From contig NC_085866.1 in the NCBI RefSeq assembly GCF_034702125.1, forward strand, positions 11,661,954-11,725,953: 64,000 bases of DNA. Reading direction: 5' to 3'. The notes beneath the pieces are model-generated. The model did not search any database and was not told where the DNA came from. It was given only the letters and a program-made list of their open reading frames with translations. Shown here piece by piece: positions 1-10,618 of this stretch. Every line of letters begins with the position of its first letter. Within the stretch, counting starts at the first letter, position 1. This stretch comes from Engraulis encrasicolus (lineage: Eukaryota; Chordata; Actinopteri; Clupeiformes; Engraulidae). Position numbers and translations under genes: made by a program.

Positions 1-275
1 GGTAGATGACAGTTAGGCAGAAAAAAACTATATATTTTTTGCAAAACATTGTTTATGAGGGAAGAAGTATATGTCTGCATAGTGCAGCAATTAATCTTTC
101 AAAAAACCTTCCCAAAACACATCATTTTGCCTTGATTTTGCTCTTGACTGTATTTCATCGCAAACTTGTTCCAACTCCGGATAAATCCTTTAAACAACGT
201 CACTGCCACGCCTCTACCCAGGACGGTTGGAAATGCTCAAAGGTGATTTATTATTGGTGTAGCCGGATCCAGATT

Positions 276-510
276 CTACCTGAATGATTCTACCTGAATA
301 TGTCGCTAAGCTAGTGAACGTCAATGGATCCGTGTAGAATGCTACACAGATCCATTGACTTTCACTAGCTTAGCAACATATTCCCTCTTTTAACTTGTTT
401 TAAAGCAAGACAACGCTTAACATGAAAAATAAGACACTTTACCACCTTTATAAACCCCAGTCAACGATTTTAACTGTATTGAGCCCCAAAATAGTGGCAT
501 ACCTCTTTAA
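276..510 (-). mobile_element. TTAA-type MITE (AGGGGTATGCCAC family), with 33-bp hairpin
   Basis: The right end reads AGTGGCATACCTCT followed by TTAA at 507-510. An inverted relative lies at 18,141-18,320, beginning TTAA then AGGGGTATGCCAC. The shared interior includes the stretch around 'ttggggctcaatac' and the 'gtggtaaagtgtctt' block. The copy contains a near-perfect palindrome (arms 305-337 and 342-374, 4-base loop, two mismatches). The left boundary is uncertain. TTAA target sites suggest a piggyBac or Kolobok-type element, but no transposase is present. Confidence 0.6.
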
Positions 511-603
511 GGCGTTGCGTCACCACTAGGGCGTAGCCTGAGTAGTCTTCATCGGGCATTCACACGCAGTAGCGACTTTTTGATGTCCTTGGCGACTAAA
601 GCT

Positions 604-1128
604 GGGCTTACACTGTGCGACTTTTGCCCCGATTTTGCCAAGATTTGGCACTCGCACGACTTTTTAAGAGTCGGGCCGATTTCTTGCTCATTCGCAGGTC
701 AATCGTGAGTCTCGCACCGTGCAGTGTACATGGGGTAACGACAAGCGATTTCGCCTCACGATCGTGCAATCGCAGGGTCGCAAGAAAATCAAAACGGTTT
801 GAAATTCTGGTCGTGGCTCGTGCGTAAATCGCACAGTTAAAGCAGTGCTACGACCCGATTTGACACTTCACATGCACAAATGAATAGGGCCGTGCGATTC
901 GCTGTTGAGCGCGACCTCATCTCCACCTCAGGTGCGCATGTTCCCTCCTCTGCAGTCCGGGGAAACATACCTGTCGCGTCGCACGGTGGAAGCATTTCGC
1001 TCGCATCCGACTGTCGGCTTGTGTAGTGTGAGGACGTGAGTCGTGAACTTTTAAACAGTGCAATTCCATCGTGCAGTGTGAGCAGAAGCTTAAGACCCAC
1101 GAGTGAAAATATCGCACAGTGTATGCCC
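604..1128. mobile_element. Non-autonomous DNA transposon with GGGC..ACACTGTGCGA termini
   Basis: The left end GGGCTTACACTGTGCGAC is mirrored at the right end by ATCGCACAGTGTATGCCC, giving TIRs of about 17 bp with small differences. The interior is rich in CGCAC/GTGCG words and has no credible ORF. No clear target duplication is visible, so the superfamily is open; the GGGC start is compatible with a Harbinger-like MITE. Confidence 0.6.
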
Positions 1129-1250
1129 ACCTCATCTAGCGCCTTTAGCGACTTTTTGGTGCATAATTTTTTTTCACCCCAATATAATTGTGACTGCACC
1201 CCTGTCAAGTGTTTCCCACGATTGAGTAGGACTGTAGATTAGCTCTCATC

Positions 1251-1645
1251 CAGTGTTGCCAGATTTTCTACGACAAATAAGCGACTGACAGGCCTCGTGA
1301 AAACAAGCCCAAAAGAAGCGACCGTAGGGGTGGGTCGTCAGTCGCGTGCCTAGTAAGGGAAGACCTTACTCTTTGCGGGGGTCTGCGTGGCAGCTACAGT
1401 GACCACAGAAAGTGAGAGTTACCAATGCTGTAGTAGTGTCACTTGTAAGGATGAGTGAGAAAAAAACGAGTTGCCATTTAGAAACACGTCCAAACACATT
1501 CAAATCACCGGCAGAGCAGGAGAAAACAGCAAGCCCAACCCTGAAAAGAACAAGCCCAAAAAACCCGCAACTTAACAAATTTAAAAGCGACTGCTCAAAA
1601 AAAGAAGCCCAAGGTCGCTTATAATAAGCGGACTTGGCAACACTG
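1251..1645. mobile_element. hAT MITE, CAGTGTTGCCA termini (395 bp)
   Basis: It begins CAGTGTTGCCAGATT and ends TTGGCAACACTG. Flanking octamers CTCTCATC (1243-1250) and CTCTCATA (1646-1653) match at 7 of 8 bases, as expected for an old hAT 8-bp target duplication. Related short copies lie at 7,929-8,127 and 27,632-27,842. ORFs inside are chance reading frames. Confidence 0.75.
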
Positions 1646-1653
1646 CTCTCATA

Positions 1654-2071
1654 TCCAATAAGTTGCCAGCACTGCTCACAAGCACTGCGGTGAGGACGAT
1701 GTGCGGAGCCAAAATCTTTGGGTGGAGTACAGAGGATGGCGTCGCGTGCCCTCCATAGAGAAATAATGCCTTCTGTCACTCTAGTCTGAACATGGCATTG
1801 GGCTTTCTATTGGTTATTCTTCTTACCTGTTTAATTTTAATATAAGTCCCTTCCTGGTACATTATTTGTCCCTGGGTTTTCTCACGACAGACCAGGCAAA
1901 CCGAGAACAGGCACATTAACTGGCTCTGGCACACTATGTACTTATCAGTGCTAAAGGAAGAAAGAAAAGACAGTGGTCAGGTTGCAGGCTGGCATGTTGC
2001 GGTGGAGAATGTCCTGGTTCTGCCAGTTGTGTTCATAACCACATGAGCAGTTCTAACCGATATAACTGCTA
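1654..2071. other. Unassigned spacer
   Basis: I see no ORF, repeat pair or RNA gene that I can support here. The paralogous segment shared with 4,931 onward starts just after it. Confidence 0.5.
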
Positions 2072-2995
2072 TCAAAGCAGCAGTTCACAACCTTATAAAG
2101 AGGTAAAATGTAAATGTAACTACTGTAACTGTAAATACACATGATTATAGTGGAATACCTAGCATACTGCTCTTACTGTCGCTTCCTTTTCAGTGTGCAT
2201 TTTCCCAATTGCCCAATTATGTCTGCTGGCTTTGTTTCATCAACGTCAACATTGTGGACCTTAAAATGACAAGGCAAAAAAAGCCAACCATTCATTGACC
2301 ATCTAATTACTCTACATTAACAGCCTACACTAACTCCCAATTACATAAATTATAATAATTTCATAAATTACGGCTTTTCATTATGTACCTGTGCTTCCGT
2401 CACGCCCAATCCATCGAGGACATGGCGCAAATGGCTCAATCCACAATAATCAGGACCACACTTGGAAGAATCTGGCAGGGAGTGGGTCTGGAGCCTGAGC
2501 AGTGGCTGCCGCTGGGTTTGGAGCCTGACCTGCCTCTGTGACAGGGTCTTGAGTCCCAGTGCTTTCGTCTGATGGGGAAAAATATTGAGCATAACCCAAT
2601 CTCAATACATCCAACTGTAGGAGTTTTTTTCCATGCCACCAACAAGTCTCATATGACAATGCATAATCATGCAAAATGCCTTTAGTCAACTGGTTACATA
2701 CCCAACACTGTCTGCCCGAAAGCATTCAGCTTGATGTTTACTCCAAGTCTCTTTTTCACACTGCTGACAGTAGTAGAGTTTCTGGCATTATTTTGATGGT
2801 GCAAGATGTTCCTCATTAGGAAGACATGGGCAGATGGAGTCACCGTATTGAGTAAGTAATTATTTTTCCTCATGCCAGAGAACAGCTGCTCTGCGCATTG
2901 GCTGTTCAGCTAGCTGCTCAGCTGTTGTATGAGGACAACCTTCCTCAGAGCATCTTTTGGGTGGTCGTTGACTGTATAATGCTCAGATGACCCAA
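2072..2995 (-). pseudogene. HMGXB3-like / transposase-like gene, copy 1 (3' part)
   Basis: This segment is a diverged copy of 4,931-6,850. On the minus strand it encodes the block NSQCAEQLFSGMRKNNY followed by PSAHVFLMRNILHHQNNARN, interrupted by a stop just upstream. An intron separates this from a 3' exon (2368-2592) ending LSHLRHVLDGLGVTEAQ and VHNEKP. I recall the same blocks in many teleost predicted proteins labelled HMG domain-containing protein 3-like, which behave as a multicopy transposon-derived family; this label is from memory. TAA at 2331-2333 is the empty version of the site occupied by a MITE in copy 2. Upstream coding is lost: sequence from about 2998 changes abruptly to a Harbinger-like transposase. 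Confidence 0.55.
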
Positions 2996-2997
2996 TG

Positions 2998-3560
2998 TGT
3001 GTTGTCCACCACTGCCTGGAGGACATATGATGGCCAACCTTTACTGTTTACAAAGTCCCGGTAACCGTCTGTAGGTGGGTGTATCTGGATGCGAGTCCAA
3101 TCTATGCAGCCAATTACTTAGGGCAGATGGTATTTTCCCTTGAACTACCTGGCTGTTCTTCTTGCCTCTTCCAGTGTTGGCACTTAATCATTCATGCATT
3201 TAATGACCATAGCCTTGCGGACCCCAAAATGGTTCACCACGACCCTATATTCGCAGCAACTGCCCAGTTTCTATACCACTATGGCCACTCTCATGATCAA
3301 GGGTATGGGTGGACGCACAGGGTTGTCCACTGGTTTCAGGAACCATTTCACATAAACGCACTTCTACGGAACCATTTCACATAAACGCCCTCCTACACAT
3401 TTGGACATTTTGTCTCCACTCATCATCGTTGAATTCAATCAGCACAACCCTCTCCCACCAATCCTTCCTTCTTACTCGCATCCAGCAGCTGCGTTCCACT
3501 TGGGTCATCAGTTGCCCCAAATACCGTAACTGGCTTGGTGTTAAACTAAACAAAGGAGGC
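2998..3560 (-). pseudogene. PIF/Harbinger-like transposase remnant
   Basis: Minus-strand reading gives RRKDWWERVVLIEFNDDEW followed by RQNVQMCRRAF, the N-terminal pattern I associate with HARBI1-like nucleases. Further downstream comes IGCIDWTRIQIHPP with DGYRDFVNSKGWPSYVLQA, which fits the region of the first catalytic Asp (IDxT). The frame is broken several times, and a direct duplication of about 20 bp (GGAACCATTTCACATAAACG) occurs at 3340-3385. The 3' end fuses to the unrelated fragment at 2995. The active site beyond the first Asp is missing, so this is inactive. It could belong to the same superfamily as the six MITEs below, but no link is shown. Confidence 0.6.
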
Positions 3561-3614
3561 AGGCTTCACTCTGTCATAGTCCTGTGTGAGTGTTGGAGTT
3601 TCACATCTTACATT

Positions 3615-3890
3615 GTGCCAGAACGACAAGCCGTTTCTTGTCACGACACTCTATTAACAAGACCTCCATGTCCTCATGTTCATCAAAGATCAAAGATGTA
3701 GAGAAAGGGTTCCATATAGGCCTCTTCATAGTTGTACTTCACCAAGTCTTCCATCGCTGTTTTTTTCTCCTCCTCTTCAAATCGGAGATAGGACGGCTCC
3801 TCCACCCGTCCCTTCAGCATCCCCCTGTTGTCCAGCAGCCACTGCCTGGCCTTCAGTAGGTCCCTTAATACCGGCCACTCATTCTGAAGC
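3615..3890 (-). pseudogene. Exon-like fragment upstream of the Harbinger remnant
   Basis: A minus-strand exon starts after an acceptor (TTGCTTCAG, near 3887). It encodes LLKARQWLLDNRGMLKGRV, then an acidic segment, then EHEDMEVLLIECRDKK, and ends at a GTAAGA donor. A 7-bp tandem duplication (CTTTGAT twice, near 3690) shifts the frame. It may be the N-terminal exon of the Harbinger gene, which follows directly. A weaker alternative is SMC5, whose hinge-proximal segment has WLxxNRxxFKGxVYEP and EDMExFLxEVRDK. I cannot decide between these. Confidence 0.4.
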
Positions 3891-3912
3891 AAGAAACATG
3901 GGTATATACAAT

Positions 3913-4405
3913 TTATTTATAATATAGACACAGGACCGCTGCTAAGATTTTGGAATCTAGTTCAACGCCGTTCTGATCTTGGCGTACTGGCTGGCTGGGT
4001 GGTATGCACCTGTACGGCAAACGAAAGGGTCTGTCGTCGGTCAGGTGTATACGATGGACGAAACCACTGGCGTCGCCACAGTCCATTTTGTCCCTGGAGA
4101 AGATCGACTCATGGCTCTCGATGATCTGCAACAGCCGGTCTCTCCCTTCTGGTGACACCTCACAAGACTCCAGGTCGAAGTCTGAGAGATCCATGCTGTC
4201 CAAGACATGCCTCACCTCTTCAGGCGTTCTGGGCGTAGCTGGGCTGCTCTCCATGCACTGCGCATTGGACTTGAACTTGGTAGGTAGCGACAGGTCTTCT
4301 ACGGCAACACAAAGTGACACGTCTGCCATTTTGGTGTTCCGTCTCAGAGTAACTCTGTGGCTGGTTGGATTAATGACCTTCAGCGGGATGGAACCGTCTC
4401 CCTAA
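3913..4405 (-). pseudogene. Gypsy-type pol fragment (protease-RT linker)
   Basis: The minus-strand ORF contains LLQIIESHESIFSRDKMDCG and HRIHLTDDRPFRLPYRCIPP. This is the conserved stretch between protease and reverse transcriptase of Ty3/gypsy elements, and it stops just before the RT core. The upstream part has IPLKVINPTSHRVTLRRNT, the usual post-protease region. No LTRs flank it. It differs from the full-length element at 36,827-43,565 and looks like a different family. Confidence 0.7.
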
Positions 4406-4930
4406 AGAGGTGTGACCACACCTCGACTTTTTCGGTTCAACGATGACTGTGCTGCCATTCTTTCTTTTCTCTCCACCTTTCTTTCAGCAATGGCTACACA
4501 ATTAAGACATGGTCTGTCCAACCACAGTAAGTAAAGAAATTCACAATATGACTGTGTACATGACTGAGTACTTACACAGAGGAACCAATGTCCGGGTCTC
4601 CAAACGGGAAATATTACAGTCTTTGGTTGCCGCATCTGCCTGTAGGTGATTAAGCAAACGTGCTAAATACAGCTTAATATGTCTTCAATAGAAACACTGC
4701 TTTGCTTACTGAATAACACCTTACTGGAAGGTGGAGCAATGGGTCCACATCTTGGTCCTGCCAAGTGGCAACCACATACGCATCGGCAACAAAGATATCC
4801 TTTTTCTGCAACAGAAAGTCAGAGACACAGAGAGTTGTGAAGTTTGCAAGTACTTGTATGATGCATATGTCCAATGCAGTACCACCTTTTGGCTCTACAG
4901 ACCTTTAGCACTGCCATTTCACGGATGAGG
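4406..4930. other. Unassigned spacer
   Basis: No supported gene or repeat. ORFs here are short and unlike known proteins. Confidence 0.4.
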
Positions 4931-5323
4931 TCAAAGCAGCAGTTCACAACCTTATAAAGACACATGCAGAGGTGAAATGGAAATGTAACTATTGTAAATG
5001 TAAATACACATGATTAATACCTATACACTTGTATATACTTGTATATATAGGCCTAGTGTATATTGCTCTTACTGTCGCTTTCATTTGATTCTGTAAACCA
5101 AGGGACCAGAAATCCTTCCTCTTCAATTTGCATTGTCCCAATTTCCCGATTATGTCTTCTGCTGGCTTTCTTTCATCAAGAACATTGTGGACCTGAAAAT
5201 GACAAGACAAAAAACACAAAAACAATAAGCAAACCGTTCATTGACCATCTAATTGTTCTACATGAACAATTCATCATTGCACTGCAATGATTGATATGGG
5301 CTATGAAATCAAGTGTACACTAA

Positions 5324-5711
5324 GGGGTCTTACACACCAGGGCGGTAAAGCGTCGTAGAACGGCCGCGTTTTTTACCGGCGTCTGTGAAAATACATTGAA
5401 ACATATCTGTCCTTACACACCAACCGGCGGTAGTCGAGCGTCAGCGGCGCAGGAGCCGGCTCCGCGTCGCGCCGGATTTGGAAAATAGAACTCGAGCGTA
5501 TTTTTCACGCCGGCGACCAGCGGTGTCTCATTCAAATGAATGGCAAAGTAGCATGCTAGCTTTGGCTGCAGGGAGGGTTTTGAATAGGACTTTCCGCGCA
5601 CGCCGACGCTGTCAGTGTGAAAGACAGAGAAAAACACGCCGGCCAAAACTAAGCAGTAAGACCGCGTTCGTCCTGCGACCGTTCCGTTTCCGCCTTGGTA
5701 TGATTTGGCCC
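5324..5711 (+). mobile_element. Harbinger-type MITE, copy A (388 bp)
   Basis: It begins GGGGTCTTACACACCAGGGC and ends GGTATGATTTGGCCC. Target duplication TAA flanks it (5321-5323 and 5712-5714). The paralogous segment at 2331 carries the unoccupied TAA site, a natural empty allele within the same window. Confidence 0.85.
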
Positions 5712-6404
5712 TAACTCCCAATTATATAAATGATAATAATTTTAGAAATGATGCCTTTTCATTATGTACCAATCCATTGAGGACATGGCGCAAATGGCTT
5801 AATCCACAGCTGTCAGGACCACAGACCGCAGGACCACAGCAATCAAAATCTGTCTCATCCATGGTAGTGATATGTTCTGGAGCCTGAACAGTGGCTGCCG
5901 CTGGGTTTGGAGGCTGAGTTTGGAGTTCCGCTGGGTTTGGAGTCCCAGTGCTTTCGCCTGATAGGGAAAATATTGTGCATAACCCAATCTCAATACATCT
6001 GATTTTACAGGAGTTTTTTGCCATGCCACCAACAAGTCTCATACAGTATATGACATAAGACAATGTCATATGACATATGACAATTTGTCATATGGCATAT
6101 GACCATACATAATCATGCAAAATGTCTTTAGTCAACAGGTTACATACCCAACACTGTCTGCCCGAAAGCATTCAGTTTGATGCTCACGCCAAGCCTCTTT
6201 TCCATACAGCTGACAGCAGCAGCGTTCCTGGCATTGTTTTGGTGTTGTAAGATGTTCCTCATGAGGAATACATGTGGAGATGGTGTCATCATGTTGAGGA
6301 AGTAATTGTTCTTCTTCATGCCAGAGAACAGCTGCTCTGCGCACTGACTGTTCAGCCAGCCGCTCAGCTGTTCCACGAGGTCAACCTTCCGCAAAACATC
6401 CTTA

Positions 6405-6791
6405 GGGCCAAAACATACCAAGGCGGAACGGAACGGTCGCAGGACGGACGCGGTCTTTCTGCTTAGTTTTGGCCGGCGTGCTTTTCTCTGCCTTGCACAC
6501 TGACAGCGTCGGCGTGCGCGACCAGTCCTATTCAAAACCCTAGCCACAGCCAAAGCTAGCATGCTACTTTGCCATTCATTTGAATGAGACACCGCCGGTC
6601 GCCGGCGTGAAAAATACGCTCGAGTTCTATTTTCCAAATGCAGCGCGGCGCGGAGCCGGCTCCCGCGCCGCTGACGCCCGACTACCGCCGGTTGGTGTGT
6701 AAGGACAGATAGGTTTCAATGTATTTTCACCGACGCCGGTAAAAAACGTGGCCGTTCCGCGACGCTTTACCGCCTTGGTGTGTCAGACCCC
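6405..6791 (-). mobile_element. Harbinger-type MITE, copy B (387 bp)
   Basis: Reverse orientation: begins GGGCCAAAACATACCAAGGC, ends ACACACCAAGGCGGTAAAGC on the other strand. Target duplication TTA at 6402-6404 and 6792-6794. It splits a coding exon; the insert plus one TSD is 390 bp, so the exon frame is kept outside it. Confidence 0.87.
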
Positions 6792-7180
6792 TTAGGATCC
6801 TTCGAGTTGGCCTCGTGGAAGCGGTCATAGATGGCATAATGCTCTGATGACCCTGTCAGAGGGTGGCCATTCACATCTGGCTGCTCCTTTTTGTGCGACA
6901 GCCATGGCAGATCCACTTTAACTTTGCCTGAACTCGCCAGTGCCACATTTGCCAGAGTGGGCTCCAGCAGCATACCCTCATGTGGCCTGAAAGTCCCTGG
7001 AGCTCTGGTGTTGGCCTGTGTGGCCAGCCCTCGTGCGAAATCATAAACTGTTATATTTGGGAAGTGCCTCATGCTCATAAGGACGTCAGTAAAGTCTCGA
7101 GGACTCTCTGCCCTCACATTCAACTTCACTCCCTAAAACAATAGCATGAGGACATGCAACTATTGCCCATCCACCTGTCA

Positions 7181-7567
7181 GGGGTCTTACACACCAAGGC
7201 GGTAAAGCGTCGCGGAACGGCCACGTTTTTTACCGGCGTCGGTGAAAATACATTGAAACCTATCTGTCCTTACACACCAACCGGCGGTAGTCGGGCGTCA
7301 GCGGCGCGGGAGCCGGCTCCGCGCCGCGCTGCATTTGGAAAATAGAACTCGAGCGTATTTTTCACGCCGGCGACCGGCGGTGTCTCATTCAAATGAATGG
7401 CAAAGTAGCATGCTAGCTTTGGCTGTGGCTAGGGTTTTGAATAGGACTGGCCGCGCACGCCGACGCTGTCAGTGTGCAAGGCAGAGAAAAGCACGCCGGC
7501 CAAAACTAAGCAGAAAGACCGCGTCCGTCCTGCGACCGTTCCGTTCCGCCTTGGTATGTTTTGGCCC
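7181..7567 (+). mobile_element. Harbinger-type MITE, copy C (387 bp)
   Basis: Same family as copies A and B. Target duplication is TCA (7178-7180 and 7568-7570), a variant of the TWA site. The related unoccupied sequence CTGTCAAGGGG occurs near 10,391, showing the empty site. Confidence 0.85.
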
Positions 7568-7928
7568 TCAGGGGGGAAACTGGCATAACCTAATAGTATC
7601 TCATGACCAAAAGCAAATGTAAAAGCATCTTTTAAGAGAAGACTTACCAGAAGCTCCCCAGACTTTGTCATAACTGGAGTGGTTTTTCATTTCGTTTTGA
7701 AGCCTTGGCATCACATCCAGACATGAGCCCTCAGGATCCAGTCCACACTGCCTGTCCAGGCACGCACAGCTTCCATTTATAACTATTTGCTGATTGAAGA
7801 TTGTTCAGATAAGGAGGGGGGATATTGTGACACGTATCCATAAGCAGAACGGGTTATTGATACGACATAGTGATATAGACTTACCTGGCATGCTGAACAT
7901 GTCTTTTCTTATGCAGGTCCATCACCAC

Positions 7929-8127
7929 TAGTGTTGCCAGATTGGGCTGTTTCCCGCCCAATTGGGCTGGTTAGAATGGCAGTCTGCGGGTAAAAGTGGC
8001 AGTTTGCAAGAAAACCCGCCCAATTTTGCCCATAGAAATCAATAGAATTGGGCTGGATTTAGTGCTTCCAGGCGGGTTTTGAGCATTTTTTTGGGCTGGA
8101 AATCATCAGCCTCATCTGGCAACCCTG
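7929..8127. mobile_element. hAT MITE (199 bp), TAGTGTTGCCAGATT terminus
   Basis: Perfect 8-bp target duplication ATCACCAC (7921-7928 and 8128-8135). Termini TAGTGTTGCCAGATTGGGC and ATCTGGCAACCCTG. It sits inside the coding exon of copy 2 of the transposase-like gene, between the HHP and MDLHKK codons. Confidence 0.85.
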
Positions 8128-8462
8128 ATCACCACGGAGACTGGGTGATGCCGACAGGACACACAAGGGTGGTCACATAGTGCCTCAAACCCCAGGTATG
8201 CATGTAGTACCCTGTTCTTTGCAGGGAAGGTCAGACCTGTTGTTTTCTCCAAGACTTCCATGGCTCTTCCTACAGCCTGGACACACTTAAGATAGGACAA
8301 CAATCAAACCATCTGTGTTTGAGATAACATGCTGCAATACTTACTGTATGTCATTTTAAAGGACTTCCATGTTCTCATCACATATGACAATGTGAAACAT
8401 CACTCAGTCCTACCCGAAGGACTGACCTTGAGCAAAAAGAGGCAGAGGTTTATTGACAGGAG

Positions 8463-9480
8463 TTAAATATGACGGTCAAAGTTGTAAACCCCATCTTCCC
8501 ACTCCTGATAACGGTAACACATGGCCACACTCATGGCACCTCTTATTGTAGGTCTCAACGCCTGTGGAAAGGTTACAAAATCTGACACTGTAGTGCACCA
8601 TTTCAACTCGGTATGTAAACAATGCCACCAACAGTACAAAAGCAATCTTAATGTTGACGTTTTCAAACCTTCTATGATGGCTGTCAAGGAGAGGATTTTC
8701 ACCTTGTTGGTGATGAGCTGTGGATCATCCATCAGTGGGGCATCTTTGTATTCTGTGCAGAAATTCTCTGTATTTCCGCACAAGATGTTGCTGGATTGCC
8801 TCAGGTGAAGCAAATTCAGGCATTTTCTTACGCTTAAACAGTATAAAGTTTATCACGAAAGTGAGTACACCCCTGCAGTTTTGGCAGATTTGTGAGTAGT
8901 ATATCTTTTTATAGGAAAGCATTAAAAAAATCACTTTGACACAATGTTTAGTGACCTTTTAGCAACATATTTAACCGCTTAAATTTCTTCTTCACTCAGA
9001 AAAAATATACATCATAAAATACAGCCATTAATGTTTGAACATGTACCCACAAAAGTGACACCCCAGATTGAAATCCGGTAGAGAAGGGGCCGTGTTGGCT
9101 CGAATCGTCTCGAAATGAAAAGAGATTAAAAGGGAGGTCATCGGTGTGCGTTTCAACCTTTCTTTTCATTGAACTTGAGTGTGCACCTGGCTTAAATAGA
9201 TTGCTGTGAGATTTGAATGCAATCCTATGGAGAATATCATGATCTGCTTCAGTAGTGACAGTGCATGTTGACATGCATGTTTCTTTTAGGTGTATTTCAG
9301 ATTTCCAATGTTGACAGCATTCAGTGTTTCTGAGCGTTTGACTGCAATCTCCTCTTTTGCAGACTTGGTCATGCTGAATGTGAAGTACCATCGGTGATTG
9401 TTTGCTTTCTTCATGACAGCAGTAGCAAGATCAGCATCAAACTGTTGGTACCACGACATCTTTGAAGAACTGAAGGTCAT
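8463..9480 (-). pseudogene. Probable further 5' coding fragments of the transposase-like gene
   Basis: Minus-strand open segments include 8813-8463 (with DDPQLITNKVKILSLTAIIE and GAMSVAMCYRYQEWEDGV) and 9480-8996 (with NHRWYFTFSMTKSAKEE). They are collinear with the gene copy below 8.3 kb and separated by plausible intron sequence. I do not recognise domains in them. They may be degraded N-terminal exons or chance ORFs; the 8813-8463 segment is the better candidate. Confidence 0.35.
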
Positions 9481-9547
9481 GAATGGGAGCGTCTGCAGCA
9501 GCCGTGGATGTTACAGTAACTAGTGTAAAACAGTGATAGAAATTTGT

Positions 9548-9978
9548 TCAGTTCAAGGGAATGCCTCTCGGGGGGACCTCACCGAAGAGGATGAGGCACA
9601 ACTTTGCCACCTCCCTGTAATCTGCCCTTGGACTTGTTTTTTGGAGGAAACTTTTCAATACAGCAATGGCCTGCATCTTCTTCTGTTTCAGATTACTCTC
9701 AATTACCTTCAAAACCTTTGGCCTGTCCTTCCTCAAATCATCCCACTTTTCTTTTACATCTTTAAAGAAGGGATTTTCAGGACTCCTCACCTTATCAAAC
9801 ACACAGTTGCCCATGCCGCACCAACTATTACTTCCAATATATGATGGCGACATGCACAGTAAAACACTTTTTTCTCTTGCCTTTCTTGCAGCACCCCTGT
9901 GGATGTCACTGTTACTTGATCAATAAAGGCAACTATATTTTCTATGAGCCCCCATGCCATAAGTAGCCTAAGGGCCAA
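9548..9978 (-). pseudogene. Transposase-like fragment (PRxDYxE..FLG type)
   Basis: Two overlapping minus-strand frames together give DVKEKWDDLRKDRPKVLKVI and LQKTSPRADYREVAKLCLIL followed by FGEVPPRGI. I associate the pattern PRxDYxEfxeL..iFLGg.PprG with multicopy animal transposon-derived proteins of uncertain superfamily. A frameshift separates the N-terminal half. The right end is cut by the MITE at 9,972. Confidence 0.45.
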
Positions 9979-10358
9979 AACATACCAAGGCGGAACGGAA
10001 CGGTCGCAGGACGGACGCTGTCTTTCTGCTTAGTTTTGGCCGGCGTGCTTTTCTCTGCCTTGCACACTGACAGCGTCGGCGTGCGCGGCCAGTCCTATTC
10101 AAAACTCTCCCCACAGCTAAAGCTAGCATGCTACTTTGCCATTCATTTGAATGAGACACCGCCGGTCGCCGGCGTGAAAAATACGCTCGAGTTCTATTTT
10201 CCAAATGCAGCGCGGCGCGGAGCCGGCTCCCGCGCCGCTGACGCCCGACTACCGCCGGTTGGTGTGTAAGGACAGATAGGTTTCAATGTATTTTCACTGA
10301 CGCCGGTAAAAACCGTGGCCGTTCCGCGCCGCTTTACCGCCTTGGTGTGTCCGACCCC
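9972..10358 (-). mobile_element. Harbinger-type MITE, copy D (387 bp)
   Basis: Reverse orientation, begins GGGCCAAAACATACCAAGGC. Target duplication TAA at 9969-9971 and 10359-10361. Confidence 0.87.
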
Positions 10359-10393
10359 TAACTCAAATGATGCATTGCTCTGTGAAATGCCTG

Positions 10394-10612
10394 TCAAGGG
10401 GAAAAACTGGCATAACCTAGCAGTATCTCGTGACCAAAAGCAAATGTCAAAGGATCTTTTAAGATACACTTAGCGGAAGCTCCCCAGGCTTTCTCGAAAA
10501 TCTTGTCATAACCGGAGCGGTATTTCATTTCGTTTTGAAGCCTTGAAATCACAGCCAGACGTGAGCCCACTGAATCCACTCCACACTGCATGCACAAGGC
10601 ACGCACAGCTTC
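10394..10612 (-). pseudogene. HMGXB3-like / transposase-like exon, copy 3 fragment
   Basis: Minus strand: AVRALCMQCGVDSVGSRLAV, RLQNEMKYRSGYDKIFEKAW, GAS. It is a paralog of the 7648-7769 exon. The splice donor after GAS reads CTAAGT instead of GTAAGT, so it is probably dead. Its 5' side is interrupted at the CATCTA target site by the 7.4 kb transposon; flanking sequence resumes at 17,995 and matches the uninterrupted paralog near 7,770-7,795. Confidence 0.6.
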
Positions 10613-10618
10613 CATCTA

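Larger units (their letters stand above)
5722..8303 (-). pseudogene. HMGXB3-like / transposase-like gene, copy 2 (multi-exon)
   Basis: Minus-strand exons in order: about 8303-7885 (ends FEALCDHPCVSCRHHPVSVV then MDLHKKRHVQHA, donor GTAAGT), 7769-7648 (RLQNEMKNHSSYDKVWGAS, donor GTAAGT), 7132-6148 (GVKLNVRAESPRDF, FARGLATQ, NGHPLTGSSEHYAIYDRFHE, NSQCAEQLFSGMKKNNYFLN, FLMRNILQHQNNARN, donor GTATGT) and 5957-5722 (C-terminus with CGLSHLRHVLNGL). Two MITEs interrupt coding exons: 7,929-8,127 and 6,405-6,791. Removing each with one target-duplication copy rejoins the frame. A third MITE (7,181-7,567) lies in an intron. The family is multicopy in teleosts and usually annotated HMG domain-containing protein 3-like; a transposase origin related to KDZ-type elements is possible but unproven. 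Catalytic residues were not identified. Confidence 0.6.

Noticed and set aside
3683..3892. SMC5 pseudogene
   Set aside because: Similarity is limited to WLxxNRxxxKG and EDMExLLxECRDK; the position and strand fit the Harbinger remnant better. Not excluded.
9968..10204. Conserved arginine-rich ORF (MENRTRAYFSRRR..) seen in several places
   Set aside because: It lies wholly inside the MITE family; conservation follows from copy identity, and the frame has no domain.
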